From assembly GCF_001680005.1 (NCBI RefSeq), contig NC_033564.1, forward strand, positions 434,001-498,000: a stretch of DNA of 64,000 bases, in the 5' to 3' direction. The translations under genes were made by a program, and so were the position numbers. The notes under the pieces were generated by a model. It saw only the letters and a program-made list of their open reading frames with translations, did no database searches and was not told the DNA's origin. The first letter of the stretch is position 1, and the number at the start of each line of letters is the position of its first letter. This document shows, in pieces, positions 12,051 through 23,398 of the stretch. The DNA is from Plasmodium coatneyi (Eukaryota; Apicomplexa; Aconoidasida; Haemosporida; Plasmodiidae).

Positions 12051-13530
12051 GTAGGAAACACATACACGACACGTACATATGTGTAAATTATTCCCTCACG
12101 ATTACTTCACCTGTGCAGACATTCGGGGCGATGAAGCCAATGGGTGACATTTATCTGCGTTGTCATGTTCGCCTGTACGAGACAATGTATCGACTCTTCC
12201 ATCCATGCAGGCCTGCCATTCGACCTGAGCGTTGTCTGGTTTTGCTGTCCCGCCGCTAAGCAAATGACTCACGTCAGGGTGCACAAAATGGGGAAGATTA
12301 CCCCTCTGGTCGATCTTCACCGGCGTGAAATTAGTTGGCCAAAGTGGCTCCCGTTCGAACGCTTAGGACACGACACACTTGCAAGGTATGAGAAAAGGCG
12401 TACACATATGTACATACCTTTATATGTATGTGCTCACATACGACCTCCTTACCAGGCGGCCTTTCCCCTGTGTACCGCTAACCGTCCTTCCCCTCTTGGC
12501 ACATTCCTCTAACTCTTTGTGATAACAAATGGGGAATTCCTCGGCGGGTCTTCAATTTTTTCCGACGTAACTCAAATCAGTCCACAAATGAAGCAACTCC
12601 CTTGAGCGAAGTTAAATTGCGAATGGGCTGCACTTCCGTTGATGTTTTTTTTTTTTTTCCCTCGCTCTTGGACTGCTCATTTGTTCAATTAGCCTGTCGT
12701 CTGATAGCAACCCTTGGCGCGTAAAAAATGAAGCAGTAGGGTGGCCGAAAAATGAAAAAATCGACGCGCTGAGAGAGGCCCCAAAACGAACCATTCGCAT
12801 CAGATGAAGAAGCGAAAAAAGGAAAATAAATTTCCAGCGGGGTTCACTAAATGATCGCGAGACGACGCCACGTAAAATTATGTACACTACTACGGGTGTA
12901 CAAGGAGAGTTTTTTTTTTTTTTTTTTTTCATCTCACAATCTTTTACAGCGCCGTAGAGGCACCTATTTGTGCAGTTGCGGCGGAATGTAATACGTGGGC
13001 ACACGTGCAAATGTATATATAGAGCAAAAACTGATTGGCCATTTTTATTTTATTTTTTTTCCTGCTCTTTCGCCCCCCCCTTCTGCGAACGTGCACGAGC
13101 GAATTCGTTGCTCAGAAATGGCGAGCGGGTCATAATTTCCTCTGTGGGGAAGTAATAAAAGGAAGGAAAGGCTCCCCACAGTAGGCACTCATCCCATGCA
13201 TAAGCAGGTGGTATCCATATAAAGCTTATTCAAATGCGCGACCCCCCATGAACAGGCAAATCGGCGGAACGAAGCAACCATTTGCAGATCACTTCCCACA
13301 AAATGAGGCACGAAGAAGGAAGCGCCAAAATAGACATCACTCACCTGCAGAAGCAATTCCCTGGTGTCGTTCCAAAAACGGTTCGGAGGTTTATAGGCCA
13401 ACGCGCAATCAGTCCATTGTAAAGTCAGCAGCGCAGGTACCCGCACTGACGTAAGCGTGCTCATATGCGTTACACGAGGCAAGCACTCTGATCAGTGTGA
13501 CGCAACGTTTTCAGACATACCACGCACACC
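12051..13530. other. Divergent intergenic region (ESS2 / NSUN promoters)
   Basis: About 1.5 kb between divergent ESS2 and NSUN genes. It contains T runs near 12644-12658 and 12911-12929. A 39-codon ATG-to-stop frame at 13303..13422 lies just upstream of the NSUN start and reads like protein; it may be an upstream ORF or an unplaced exon. No other gene is supported. Confidence 0.45.
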
Positions 13531-15003
13531 ATGAAATGCAGCGGAAAGGTAGGGTACTTCTTTAACCTGAAAAAGGAGTACGGAGAGAAGAGGGCGGCTA
13601 CCCTGTTAAGGACCCTGGAGGAGGAGAAAACGGTCCAAGGAGCATTCATAACAGATTTTGTAAAAGTAGATTATCTGAATTTGACAAAAATTCTCTTATT
13701 CATGGTGAGGACAAATAAGGTGGAGACAAGTTTCGATGGTTTGTATGTAGATGCGGCGTATGCACATTTGCTGTCCTATGGGGGGGTAGCGGTCTCCCCG
13801 GGGGAACGTCAAAACGGTGTTATCCCATCCTCAGGGGTGAATCCAACAGAGGTAAATACAGAACAGGTGAATACCGAACAGGTGAATCACATCGAAACGC
13901 AGAAAGAAACGTACCAAAGTGGAGCGACCGCCCTGATTAACCACCCAGGCGAAAATTACGAAAAAATAATAATTCCCAAGTTAGAACTACTAAACGCAGG
14001 TGATATAATGAAGCACGATGGGGAGGTGGAAAATATGGACAAAGCCATCTACTACTTAAACCCCTGTTCTGTCCTGTCAGCATATTTTCTGGATGTAAAG
14101 AAGAACGAAAATGTGCTGGATATGTGTGCATCCCCAGGGGGAAAGTCCCTAGTCATCGCAAACCAGCTCTTCGGGTATGACACCTCCCCAATGAAGAGAA
14201 TAAAAAACATGGAATACCTAAAGGATGGAAGTGTACAAATTACATGCTCACTAGATATGGTGAATTATTACACCATGAACAGACAAGGGTTCTTTGTTGC
14301 GAACGAATTTAACCGAGTAAGGTACGACAGATTGAAACAGGTACTGAGCAAACATCTGCCAAAAGATCTGCTGACGTCGAATAATTTTCACGTCACAAAT
14401 TACAATGGACTAAATGTGAACTCCTTTTTAAGGTTCCCAAGGTTCCACAAAATATTGCTAGACGTTCCTTGTTCCACGGACGAGCATTTAATAAAAAAAA
14501 AAAAAAATGATTTGCTGAACAAGTGGACAGATAAGGTGATAAAAAATAACGCAAGTTTACAATTCGAGTTGTTAAATAACTCCTTCCAACTTTTACACAC
14601 AAATGGCACGCTCGTTTATTCGACTTGTGCTCTTTCTCATCAGGAGAATGATCATGTGATTGAGAAGCTTTTAAAAAAATATAAAAAGCAAGTTCAAATT
14701 GTTGACTTTGTGAAGGAAGAGTATCAGAAACGGTTCAGCAGTGATCATTGCGATCGTTTATTTGTCGAATCTTTTGAAGGTCAACCCGTTGGGGAGGACC
14801 CCACCAGCGGCGTGACACTGCGCGAGGGAGAACATAACCGTCAGCAGCATGGGGATAGACCCATTGAGGGTGATAGCATTCCCCGTGACGGGCCGAGCAC
14901 CAACTTCCTATCCTTCTTCGAGAAGACCAAATATGGCTACATTTCCCTGCCAGATAGATCACCCTTTGGAATTTTATACATTTGTAAGATTCGAAAAATT
15001 TGA
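13531..15003 (+). CDS. NOL1/NOP2/Sun-family RNA (cytosine-5) methyltransferase
   Basis: SAM-dependent m5C methyltransferase of rRNA or tRNA, 490 residues in one exon. The SAM-binding motif DMCASPGGKSL lies near residues 197-207. Motif IV is LLDVPCSTDEHL near 310-320, with the PC cysteine; motif VI is LVYSTCALS near 364-372, carrying the second conserved (nucleophilic) cysteine. The residues YLNPCSVLSAYFLDV before motif I correspond to the family's P-x-S-x-x-x-A/P block. The overall layout, with a short N-terminal region and no PUA domain seen, is closest to NSUN3/NSUN4, so an organellar rRNA target is possible. A small in-frame duplication (VNTEQ repeated twice, nucleotides 13852-13884) sits in the linker between the N-terminal and catalytic regions. 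The stop codon falls inside a 9-base tandem repeat. Confidence 0.9.
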   Translation: MKCSGKVGYFFNLKKEYGEKRAATLLRTLEEEKTVQGAFITDFVKVDYLNLTKILLFMVRTNKVETSFDGLYVDAAYAHLLSYGGVAVSPGERQNGVIPSSGVNPTEVNTEQVNTEQVNHIETQKETYQSGATALINHPGENYEKIIIPKLELLNAGDIMKHDGEVENMDKAIYYLNPCSVLSAYFLDVKKNENVLDMCASPGGKSLVIANQLFGYDTSPMKRIKNMEYLKDGSVQITCSLDMVNYYTMNRQGFFVANEFNRVRYDRLKQVLSKHLPKDLLTSNNFHVTNYNGLNVNSFLRFPRFHKILLDVPCSTDEHLIKKKKNDLLNKWTDKVIKNNASLQFELLNNSFQLLHTNGTLVYSTCALSHQENDHVIEKLLKKYKKQVQIVDFVKEEYQKRFSSDHCDRLFVESFEGQPVGEDPTSGVTLREGEHNRQQHGDRPIEGDSIPRDGPSTNFLSFFEKTKYGYISLPDRSPFGILYICKIRKI

Positions 15004-15028
15004 AAATTTTGAAAAATTTGAAAAATTT
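14993..15028 (+). repeat. Four tandem copies of a 9-base unit over the NSUN stop codon
   Basis: Units GAAAAATTT, GAAAATTTT, GAAAAATTT, GAAAAATTT run head to tail at 14993-15028. The TGA stop of the NSUN gene (15001-15003) lies at the junction of the first two units. Each unit is three codons long, so copy-number change does not shift frame. Confidence 0.9.
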
Positions 15029-15249
15029 GAACCTTTTTTTGCACATCAAGCGAACTTTCCGCTTCGCTGTTACGAATTTGTTGCGAATTGTTTGCAAGTT
15101 CCTTTTGACCATCTTGGGGGGGCTCGCCGTGTGCACACGCAGGGAAAGGGGGGAGCGGGAGCAGAGGGCGTAAAAAAAAATAGGCACGCAAAATGCAGCG
15201 TAAAAGTACAGGCAGAATGGCAGGCGTCGTAACAGCCATAGTGACAGCG

Positions 15250-16299
15250 CTACTTCTTCGCCAAGTTGTACTTTATAATGGCCGTGTTGGCGTTCACGAT
15301 GAAGGCGATGAGGGAGACGCTTTTATCGAAGGAGTTCTCCGAGAGGAAGGAAAAGTGCGAACACAACTTTAGGAAGTAGTACTTCAACTTGTAATCAAAA
15401 TTGTTGCGTAACAAATATTTTATGATCGTTTCGAAAATAAAATTGACTGGAATTTGACACGTGATTAAGCTCTGAATTTTTGTCACGCATTCTTTCATCT
15501 TTATTTGGGACGGATTTACAAAGGCAAACTCGCACAGTTCGTTTATGTATGTAGAGGCTACCGAAAGGGAATGGTGTGGCTTGGCTGAATTTGAGTAGAC
15601 TGTCATTTCTAGTGCCATAATACATTTCCGCAAATTTCTTCCATGCTTATTAATCAATGTTTTGAAAAAATCAACTGAGCAAAACGGTTCAGGTATATGC
15701 TCATTTTCGCTAATATCACTTAACACCCCAAAAATTTCCTCCTCCGTGGGGAGAGGTACCCTGATACAAATGCACCTACTCTTTAACGGTTCGATAATTT
15801 TTGACAAATGTTCTAAATGTAAAATGACCCTAGCATTTCTTATATACGTCTCCAATGTCCTTCTCAGTCCCGCTTGAGCTCCTTCACTTAAAAATTCCGC
15901 ATCCTTAAAAACAAATATCCTATACATAGGTGTTTTTGAAAAAAAAGACGCACTCGATTTATAGCTACATAGCTCCTTAATCACATTCTGCACAATTATT
16001 TTATCCTTTGTTCCTAACTCGAAACATTGTAACTCTAAGTGGTAATTACTTTGGACCACATTTATGCTGATTTTACTTTCTGCATTTGTTAAACATTCTG
16101 GTCTCCTAATTATTTTTTCTTCCTTAAATATTTCCTTTATTAGGCAATCTATTCGCGTACTTTTTCCTCCTCCAGGCGCTCCGTAAAAAATGATGTGTGG
16201 TAGGTCCTTGTGTGCACTCAGCTTCTTCAGCCTCTGCGTAATGTCCTTGTGGATTTTCAGCTCATCGAGGCTTTGCGGGGCGTACTTTTCCAGCCACAT
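15250..16299 (-). CDS. RFC5: Replication factor C small subunit (human RFC3 / yeast Rfc5 type)
   Basis: Clamp-loader AAA+ subunit, 349 residues in one exon, matching the usual length. It opens MWLEKYAPQSLDEL, as in human RFC3. Walker A is GAPGGGKST at residues 40-48. The Walker B region reads IFVFKDAEFL instead of DEAD, which fits this subunit class, where ATP hydrolysis is not needed. The arginine-finger motif is present as SRC in IIEPLKSRCICIRVP. The sequences VQSNYHLEL and EGAQAGLRRTLE also match human RFC3 (SNYHLEV, DAQHALRRTME). It should act in the nucleus to load PCNA. It converges on the NSUN gene with a gap of only about 250 bases. Naming follows yeast Rfc5; human numbering would call it RFC3. 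Confidence 0.93.
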   Translation of the reverse strand: MWLEKYAPQSLDELKIHKDITQRLKKLSAHKDLPHIIFYGAPGGGKSTRIDCLIKEIFKEEKIIRRPECLTNAESKISINVVQSNYHLELQCFELGTKDKIIVQNVIKELCSYKSSASFFSKTPMYRIFVFKDAEFLSEGAQAGLRRTLETYIRNARVILHLEHLSKIIEPLKSRCICIRVPLPTEEEIFGVLSDISENEHIPEPFCSVDFFKTLINKHGRNLRKCIMALEMTVYSNSAKPHHSLSVASTYINELCEFAFVNPSQIKMKECVTKIQSLITCQIPVNFIFETIIKYLLRNNFDYKLKYYFLKLCSHFSFLSENSFDKSVSLIAFIVNANTAIIKYNLAKK

Positions 16300-18171
16300 T
16301 TTGACGGTGCGCTTTTCCAGGGGGGGCCTCCCAATTGGGGTAGCTTCCCTATCAGTTTAGCTTCCCACCTGGGGTGACCACCTACAGACAGTGCAGTCCC
16401 TGTAGAGAAATATCCCCTTTATAATACGTTGCCACCAAAGGGACATACAAATGGGAACAATATATACTGGGTGCGCTCACTTGGGGTGTACACGTCGGAA
16501 CAACCGCAACAACTGAGGTAGACCACTCTACCGTGTGGGACACTCATATGAATATTTCTCAACGGGCACGCAAAGGCATCTGCGTGTCCCCCCTTATTGT
16601 AATCCCTTATAGCCTTCCAGCCACTAGCGCCATTTCGCAACACAGTGGCGTCGGGACGAAGCTATCTGCCTGTGTGGTGGGTTCGACTTCGTATTACCTA
16701 CGTTCAAAGTAGAAAAGGGTGCCAACAAAATGAAAATTTTCGAAAAAGGAACACACATGGATGTTGCTGCTTTTTTGACAAGTACATCTCTGTGTGTGTG
16801 CTACTTTATGGGGGGACCTATGTTGGTTAGGATGCCCCATTTGGAGGTTTCTTCTCTCATAAATTTTTTCTTTTTTCCTCATTATTTTCAATATTCCCCC
16901 CACACTTACTCAAATTTTAAAACGCCAATATGATGTGACATGTAAGATTTGCAAAATGGGTATCCTTAAAAACGCTCGCACGTCCCTACACGGAATGTTC
17001 CCTCCTGCATATGTACGATCGCACGAGGGCATAGGCTGATTCCTATTTTGCACTTTCGCTTGGCTCTTAAATGCGCATAAAATGGTTTGAAGCAAGCAAA
17101 AAGAAAAAAAAAAGGAAAGGCCTATTTAGTGGAATATAACAAATGCAATGTGCTGAGAGGGGAGAAATATTTGACATTTATTTTGCCTATGTGCCTTATT
17201 TTCTGCTCTTTCTCGTTCACTTTTTTTTTCTTTTCTCGAACGTTCACCTCAGCGCCACCACGGCTTCTCACATCGATGCGAAAAAAAAAAAAAATGAATT
17301 TGAACACATCAACAAAAGACGGTACTGTGATGCAAGGACCCCTCAGCGCCGAGTGATATATAAGGACTTTCCATATTGGGAGAGAAAAAAAAATTTATAA
17401 ATTTTTTGCAGCAGAAATATGCTTTAGGGAATAGAGAGTCCACAGGGAAAACTCCATCTTATGTGTGAGAAGTTCTCCAAAGTGAGTTGCGTTTCTTTTT
17501 TTTTTTTTTTTTTTAAGGCAAAATAATGCACACTTCCTTAAACGTACAAGTGAAAGACAAAAAAAAAAACTATGGACGCATGAAAACTTATAACCTTTTG
17601 TTTGTCTGTACAAACCACAGTCTGGTAAATTTAACCGAATGCGCAGGAAAATGTATTCAACAAATGTGAAGAAGTAGACACTCCCGTCAGTGGCTACGTA
17701 TTTATGCCCACGTACCTACATGCGGGTTTGTTTTGTTCATATGGTCTCTGAAAGGGGGACTGCGCATAACGACAAATGTGTTAATTCCGTTAAGGGGGTT
17801 ACATAGCCAGGGGAATATAATAATGCACATGGCCAGCTATATATATGCTCACCCAAATGTGCATAAACACCGCAGGGCGAACCTTCCCCCCTTTGTTGTC
17901 GCCCAAACGGGAAAACAAAAATTGACATATTTAATGCACACGCATGTGTAGATACTACCTACTGTTTTGTGTATTTAATATTAATTTGCGACAGCGACCG
18001 CAATGCAAGAGTTGCTAAAGGGCTATTTAAAAAAAAAAAAAAAAACATATATTTTGCCCTGCTCCTCACATGCGTATGCTCACAAATGAAACGAAAAAAA
18101 AAATGCCACCTTTTGAGTCGTCATTATGGCTATCTTGTGCAACCCAGACGGGCGTCACCACTTCTAACGCA
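16300..18171. other. Tandem intergenic region upstream of RFC5
   Basis: About 1.9 kb between the 5' end of RFC5 and the 3' end of the PRP40-like gene, both minus strand. It has A runs near 17280-17294 and 18030-18045 and a T run near 17497-17514. Short frames are present on both strands, but I support none as a gene. Confidence 0.45.
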
Positions 18172-19986
18172 TCAACGGTTCAGCCGTTCTGCTAAGTTCT
18201 TGTTCTTCTTGTGCTCTTCCTTTAATTCCCTTATGCGCTTCATCACTATTTCTTCCCTGTCCTCGGGCACGCACTTGAGTCGTTGGTAGCTGCGAGGGGG
18301 AGAAACGCGGTTTAATGAAACATTGATTATGCAAAAGTGCCAATTTGGAACGACGCAAGCGCATAGAGAAGCGTCTACAAGTACATACATACACCCAGTA
18401 AGAAATTCCTACCTGACTTCCTGCGAAAGAACCTTTATAAGCGCATCGTAGTTGCTACGCTCATCTGAGTCATGTTTAACCGAATTGGATTTCTTCAAAA
18501 AATCTTCAAACATTTTTTTGGCCTCCTTAATTTTGTATGTTCTCCATTTTGAGAAAACATGTTCCAAATGATCAGCTGGTAAGGACTTAAAAATTTTGCC
18601 ACTCCTATCGACCAGCTTTATGATGTCTTCCACAGAATCGTTCATATAATTTATTGAAACTTCGTGAAGCATTTTTTCGAATGCGTCTTTTTTCATATTT
18701 ATGTAGCTTATAATAAATTCTCTGTACAAGTTTAATTTTTCTGTATCTGTTAAGCGTATATTTTTGTACCTCTCGTCTGTTCTTAGGTCGGGAGGTATTT
18801 TCACGGCCTCTTCGAAGGAGTCGAACATTTTGCTAGAAAATGGGTCTTGCTTCAAAATGGCTTCGTCTATAATTGGGTGTTTTATCTTCTCATGCAGGAG
18901 ACTCACAAAAACGTTTCTCTCGTCGTTAACCGTGTTGGCACGATAGCTTGATCGGACAGCACCTGACAGCGAATCTGCATGCCGACTTTCGCCCTTCCGC
19001 TTGGCCAACAACTTCTGACTTACGCTCTGAAATATGTGATTTTTTTTCTCAAAGGATAAAATGTCGTACTTGCTACTTTTTAGTAAATTATTTTTTATTT
19101 TAATCCACATGCCTGGATTTTCACCCCTGAACGCGTCTATCAATACCTGTTCCAATTTTTCTTCCGTTTCTTTTTCCTTATTTTTTTTCTTCTTTTGTAA
19201 AAATTCCCTCAACAGTTTGCTCCTTGTGGAATGCCAATTTTTTGTGCCATTCCCTTCGAATGCTTTTTCACCCCTCAAAATGGATATGGCGTCTGCCTCT
19301 TCGAACGGGTACCGAATTTCACCTTCCACCTTACACAGCAATGTTTGGAAATTCTCTACTAACAGTTTGAGCTCCCTCCTTCTGTCACCGTCAATTTCTT
19401 TTACAAGGTTATTAAAATATTCCTTCCTCATCTCCTTCGGTACTCTCAGATACCTTTCATCGTAGAGCAGGTGGGGCAACACGTTTTCATATCTGCTGAA
19501 TTGGTCCATGTTTTTTTCGATGAGAAGGTTTTTATAATCCTGGCGGATTTTTTCCATGTTTACCTTATCTTGGTTACCTTGCCCCGTTGTTCCGTTGGTT
19601 AGACCACTTGAGGTGGTACCCCTTCCGCCTGTGACAATTCCCATCACGCCATGGTGATCACCCCCTGTGGGGCTTCCCTCCACTGATTCACCAACCAGAT
19701 GATCGCTTTGCTTTTTGTTCAGCAGATTTTCTACCTCCTTTGGGCACTTCCACGTCTTCTCACTAGTTTTCTTGTTGAAGTAGAATTTATACCCTTTACT
19801 CGTTTCGATGATGAACCACCCCCTGCTGCCCTCCACGTATTCCCAGCTGTACGGCACGCCCACGTAGTACTCCTGCAGTTCTCTAGACAGGTGGTCGTAT
19901 CTGCCGGGGCGTGGTGGTTCCGGATCCGGGGAAACTTCCTCCATAGGCGCAGCTGCTTCTTCCATTGGGGGGACTACTTCCTCCAT
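18172..19986 (-). CDS. PRP40-like WW/FF-domain pre-mRNA processing factor
   Basis: Two exons, 18413..19986 and 18172..18289, give 563 residues. Exon 1 ends at an AG|GTAGGA donor and exon 2 begins CTACCAACG after CCCCCTCGCAG; joining restores ..SQEVSYQRLKC and extends the protein by 39 residues. Near residues 55-83 one WW domain is visible: GWFIIETSKGYKFYFN then KTSEKTWKCP. The rest is charged helical sequence of FF-domain type, for example DAFRGENPGMW and FEEAVKIPPDLRTDERY. PRP40 bridges U1 snRNP and the branch-point proteins; yeast PRP40 has two WW domains, so a single WW here is either a loss or a second copy too divergent for me to see. TCERG1-like proteins share this architecture. The N-terminus carries a short imperfect repeat (PMEEV, PMEEA). 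Confidence 0.82.
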
Positions 19987-20715
19987 GGTTACCTTTGCTC
20001 CTTCGCAGTTTCGCCTTCTCGTGGTCCTACCTTTTTTTTTTTTTTTTTAATTTCGTGCAATATCTACACTTAGCAGTTGCCCATTTGATGTGAAAAAATT
20101 GGCAACATCCCTAGTTCGTAGCAGGTACAGGGCGGGGTTGATGCATCGAAGAGACGGACCTATTGACCTTCTACCCTCAGGTGGCGAAAAATAACTTAGT
20201 CCCCATGCTACGCATGTGCCACTCCCCCTGATAATCCATTTCTGGGTTTCAAATTAAAAAGCGTGTTCAGTACGCGGTAGTAAAATGACTAAAATTTGTC
20301 AAAGCGTGACGTGAAGGATATGCCAAATGGCTCAAAAAAAAAGTTGGAAGAAAGAATTTCACAAACTCGTATGGCGGTAGAAAAAAAAAAAAAAAAAAAG
20401 AAATACATGCTATTATTAGGTGGCAAATATATTTTTTCTTTTTTTTTTTTTTTACTTCACCATTTAAACAAACAAAATTAGGAGTAAATATTTTCACTCG
20501 CGCGTGACATCATCATCACAGCTGCTGAGCAATGAGGAGGAAAAAAAAATTAGCGAAAGAGGGAGGAGGGTACTGTTCCGCACATTCGCCCCAAATGGGA
20601 ATACATGCGCGTACAGGTGGGGGAAAATGTACCACAAAAAAGTAGGAACATATATGGCTACATAACTATGCATACACGTATAAATGTAACCACGCATGTG
20701 TCCGCTTTGCCCGAA
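19987..20715. other. Tandem intergenic region upstream of the PRP40-like gene
   Basis: Contains A and T homopolymer runs (about 20032-20048, 20381-20399, 20438-20453). It should hold the PRP40 promoter and the membrin 3' end. No gene seen. Confidence 0.5.
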
Positions 20716-21639
20716 TCAGCCCCGGACGTATTTATAAAGGACGTAAAAAAAGAGTAAGCTAAGAACCATGCCCACGAGGACGATGATCAAATTCTGCTTG
20801 TGCGTCTTCTTGATAGCGTCGGTTAGGGAAGACGACAAGCCAACATAGTTGTAAATATCAATTACTTTCTTGCGAACATTTTTCAAAAATTTGTTTTGTT
20901 TCCTGATTAATTCTAATGTACTCATTCCCTGGACGTGAAAGACGTTAAGGTTGTTTTCCACCTCCTTCAGGATTTCCCTCTCACTGTGTAGATAACCGAT
21001 GGCGGAGTCTGCACCCATTTTCTTCTTCGCCTTTTTCCCGTCTCTGTGCAGACTGTTACCAGTCAAACCATCCCGTTCGTTATATGCATTACGGGCGTTC
21101 CTTTCCGTATTGTTCAAATTAGTTTTGTAAATTCCATCCAGTGTTTTAATGTAGGAGTTTGCTTCATTCGTTAACGTCTCAATTCTTCTCTCCCATATGA
21201 CGTTTTCGTCACTCATCATTGCCTGACCGTTCATATTATTTGTGCCAAGAAAAGAGTAGGTATTTCTCAACGTTTCAACATTCATAAAAAAGGAATTTGT
21301 GAGAGCGTTTATTTTGTTTAGGGTTAAATTATTTTTCGCATTTGCATTTATTTTTAAAGGGTCATTTCGTTGGTACACATCTGCGTAATTCCTCCCAGGG
21401 TTGACGTTACCTTCCCCTCCGTTGGACACAATTAAATTGTATGAGTAAAACAAATTGTACGATTTTTCTAGCTCTTTCCTTATTTTAACTATTTTCCCAT
21501 AAATGTTGTTCAGGCTATTGTTCGGATACGCTGCATTTTCTTCATTCTGGGCAGACCCTCGGTTAATCTGATTGGCGGACTTGAGCGAGCTGCTTGGCTC
21601 GTCGAACAGGGCATCGTACTTTGACTTCATCTTGTTCAA
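20716..21639 (-). CDS. Qb-SNARE of the membrin/BOS1 (GOSR2) type
   Basis: Tail-anchored SNARE of 307 residues in one exon. The C-terminal 20 residues form one hydrophobic segment (LIIVLVGMVLSLLFFYVLY) followed by KYVRG. Just before it, the SNARE helix contains LKNVRKKVIDIYNYVGLSSS, which matches the membrin/GOSR2 block LKGTQKKILDxxNxLGLS. Membrin works in ER-to-Golgi and intra-Golgi fusion. The N-terminal half is asparagine-rich with predicted helices (IYGKIVKIRKELEKSYNLFYS), as in the N-terminal three-helix domain, but with an insert around residues 175-200 rich in Asn/Arg/Lys. GOS1/GS28 is the main alternative; the GLS motif favours membrin. The start at 21639 (MNKMKSKYDALFD) fits the usual short N-terminus. 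Confidence 0.82.
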   Translation of the reverse strand: MNKMKSKYDALFDEPSSSLKSANQINRGSAQNEENAAYPNNSLNNIYGKIVKIRKELEKSYNLFYSYNLIVSNGGEGNVNPGRNYADVYQRNDPLKINANAKNNLTLNKINALTNSFFMNVETLRNTYSFLGTNNMNGQAMMSDENVIWERRIETLTNEANSYIKTLDGIYKTNLNNTERNARNAYNERDGLTGNSLHRDGKKAKKKMGADSAIGYLHSEREILKEVENNLNVFHVQGMSTLELIRKQNKFLKNVRKKVIDIYNYVGLSSSLTDAIKKTHKQNLIIVLVGMVLSLLFFYVLYKYVRG

Positions 21640-22559
21640 TCTGCTCCTTCCTTTCGGAAATATCGTTCAAACATCATGCAAAAAACCCTTTTGCAAGGAA
21701 GAAAGAAAAGGTTACCTTCTATAATACCTGGTTGGGCTGCATCACGCGAAAGGTAAATTGTATTTTCTCTCTCCACCCCCCTTTTCCCAAGTCAAGTCAC
21801 ATTTTCGCAAATGTCGGACGGCCTTACTTCATTTCCTCACGTGGATGAAACGCCCAATTGACATTTTCGTCAAGTGAAAGGTAAACAAGTTTGGTCACAG
21901 AGCAAAAAATAGGGGGGTAAGGCGGAAAACACGCGCCGTATGGCAAAGTGAAAGTGAAAAAAAAAAGAAGCAAATTTGCCTGTTTACTTCAGAGCCAATT
22001 TCTCAGTTGAGAAGGAATTACTTACGCATTGCGGATACATGCATATGCGAAATGGTAAACGGATGTACGTCTCGTGGAGGGAAAAATATATATATATAAA
22101 TAAAATATGAAAAAATAAATAAAAAATTAAATTCCTTCCTGGGGGAAAGTAAAACAGTAGGCACTTTCACGGTTAAGGAGATCCCCCCTAAATTAAGCAG
22201 GAACGCGAAGCTATCCTCGCTTAAACGACCCTATTCACAATTAGCAGGTATAACATTGTACCATCCGCAGTACATTACTCTATAAATATATTCTTTTTAA
22301 GAGACAACTCGCGCATTCGCGAACAGGCGGTATAATGGCCATGCAGGTGGGTAGACCTAAACAGGCCAATTTGCAAAACGGGCAAAATTCCGATCAAATG
22401 TAGCTTCCCACTTGGACAAAAAAAAAAGGACAATCATCGCATACACGTTCATTAATGAGTAGGGGCAATGTCCAAAGGGGTTAAACTTAACAGGGGTTGC
22501 CATGTGCAAATGCAAATGGGGTGGGAAGTACACCGTGCGTATTTGTCCTCCCATGTGGG
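21640..22559. other. Tandem intergenic region upstream of membrin
   Basis: AT-rich with an alternating TA tract at about 22087-22100. Probably the membrin promoter plus the 3' end of the next minus-strand gene. No gene seen. Confidence 0.5.
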
Positions 22560-23126
22560 TCACCAAATTTGCCCGTTACTTTCAATATTCAAATCGATGT
22601 TCAGAAAAATTTGACGAAACATATCATAACTTATGTATAAATTATCGACATTTATGGAATGAAATTTAATCTTTTCCTTCCTCTTGTCAATATGATCACA
22701 AAAATAAATATCATTTTTTATATTTTTCTGAAAATAATTGTTATTGGTAAAATAAAGGAACATGTAAAAAATGTCGTCCACACTAACTTGGATTTTAAAA
22801 TGATGAAGTGCCTTTCGTACTTTCTGAACGTTAATAAAATTGTTCATATTTTTATTGTAGTAAATAATTTCTTCCGTATGATCTGTTTTCCGTAAGGTTT
22901 GTTTTTTTTCCATTTTTTGTTTCATGTCTACTTTGGCAAATTCTTCTTCACTCACTATGTCATCAATATGCATTATGTAATTCCAAATGTAGCTAATTTT
23001 TTCTTCTATGAGGGCTTTTATTTCCTCGTCGCTATTTTTTTCGTAAATGGTCTTCACCTTTCCGCCCCTCCTCCGCAGTGACCTCTCCAGGTCTTGCACC
23101 TTCGAGGCCGTTTTGCGCCTCTTCAT
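22560..23126 (-). CDS. Conserved-looking protein of unknown function
   Basis: I do not recognise this family. The chosen start (MKRRKTASK, 23126) gives 188 residues; the frame stays open to an ATG at 23240, but the added 38 residues look like translated leader and would run close to the end of the acylphosphatase gene 160 bases upstream. The protein is hydrophilic, begins with a basic stretch (LERSLRRRGGKVK), and has helical blocks INVQKVRKALHHFKIQVSVD and ISYDMFRQIFLNIDLN whose spacing recalls degenerate EF-hand pairs, without canonical calcium loops. No membrane segment or signal peptide is seen. Codon usage is more AT-rich than in the neighbours. EF-hand kinship is a guess. Confidence 0.6.
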   Translation of the reverse strand: MKRRKTASKVQDLERSLRRRGGKVKTIYEKNSDEEIKALIEEKISYIWNYIMHIDDIVSEEEFAKVDMKQKMEKKQTLRKTDHTEEIIYYNKNMNNFINVQKVRKALHHFKIQVSVDDIFYMFLYFTNNNYFQKNIKNDIYFCDHIDKRKEKIKFHSINVDNLYISYDMFRQIFLNIDLNIESNGQIW

Positions 23127-23398
23127 TGGGTTTGGATGATGTGGTAACACCTGTGCCTGAATGCTGTTACCTATGTTAGGCACCCCTCTGACGTAAATGG
23201 TACATACAGTTAGACGCTTTCCATTTGGTGTCTTCACCAACTGGGGATTTGTTGTTCATAAAAAAAAAAGGTGTTCACTTGGCGTCCTCCTTTATGTGCT
23301 ATTCAAATTGGATTAAGTGTTCCCGTCAGGAATTTTCACGAAAAAGTCCAAGCTACGCTAAGTGGCCCAAATGGGGTAACCCCCTTGACCAACCTAAT

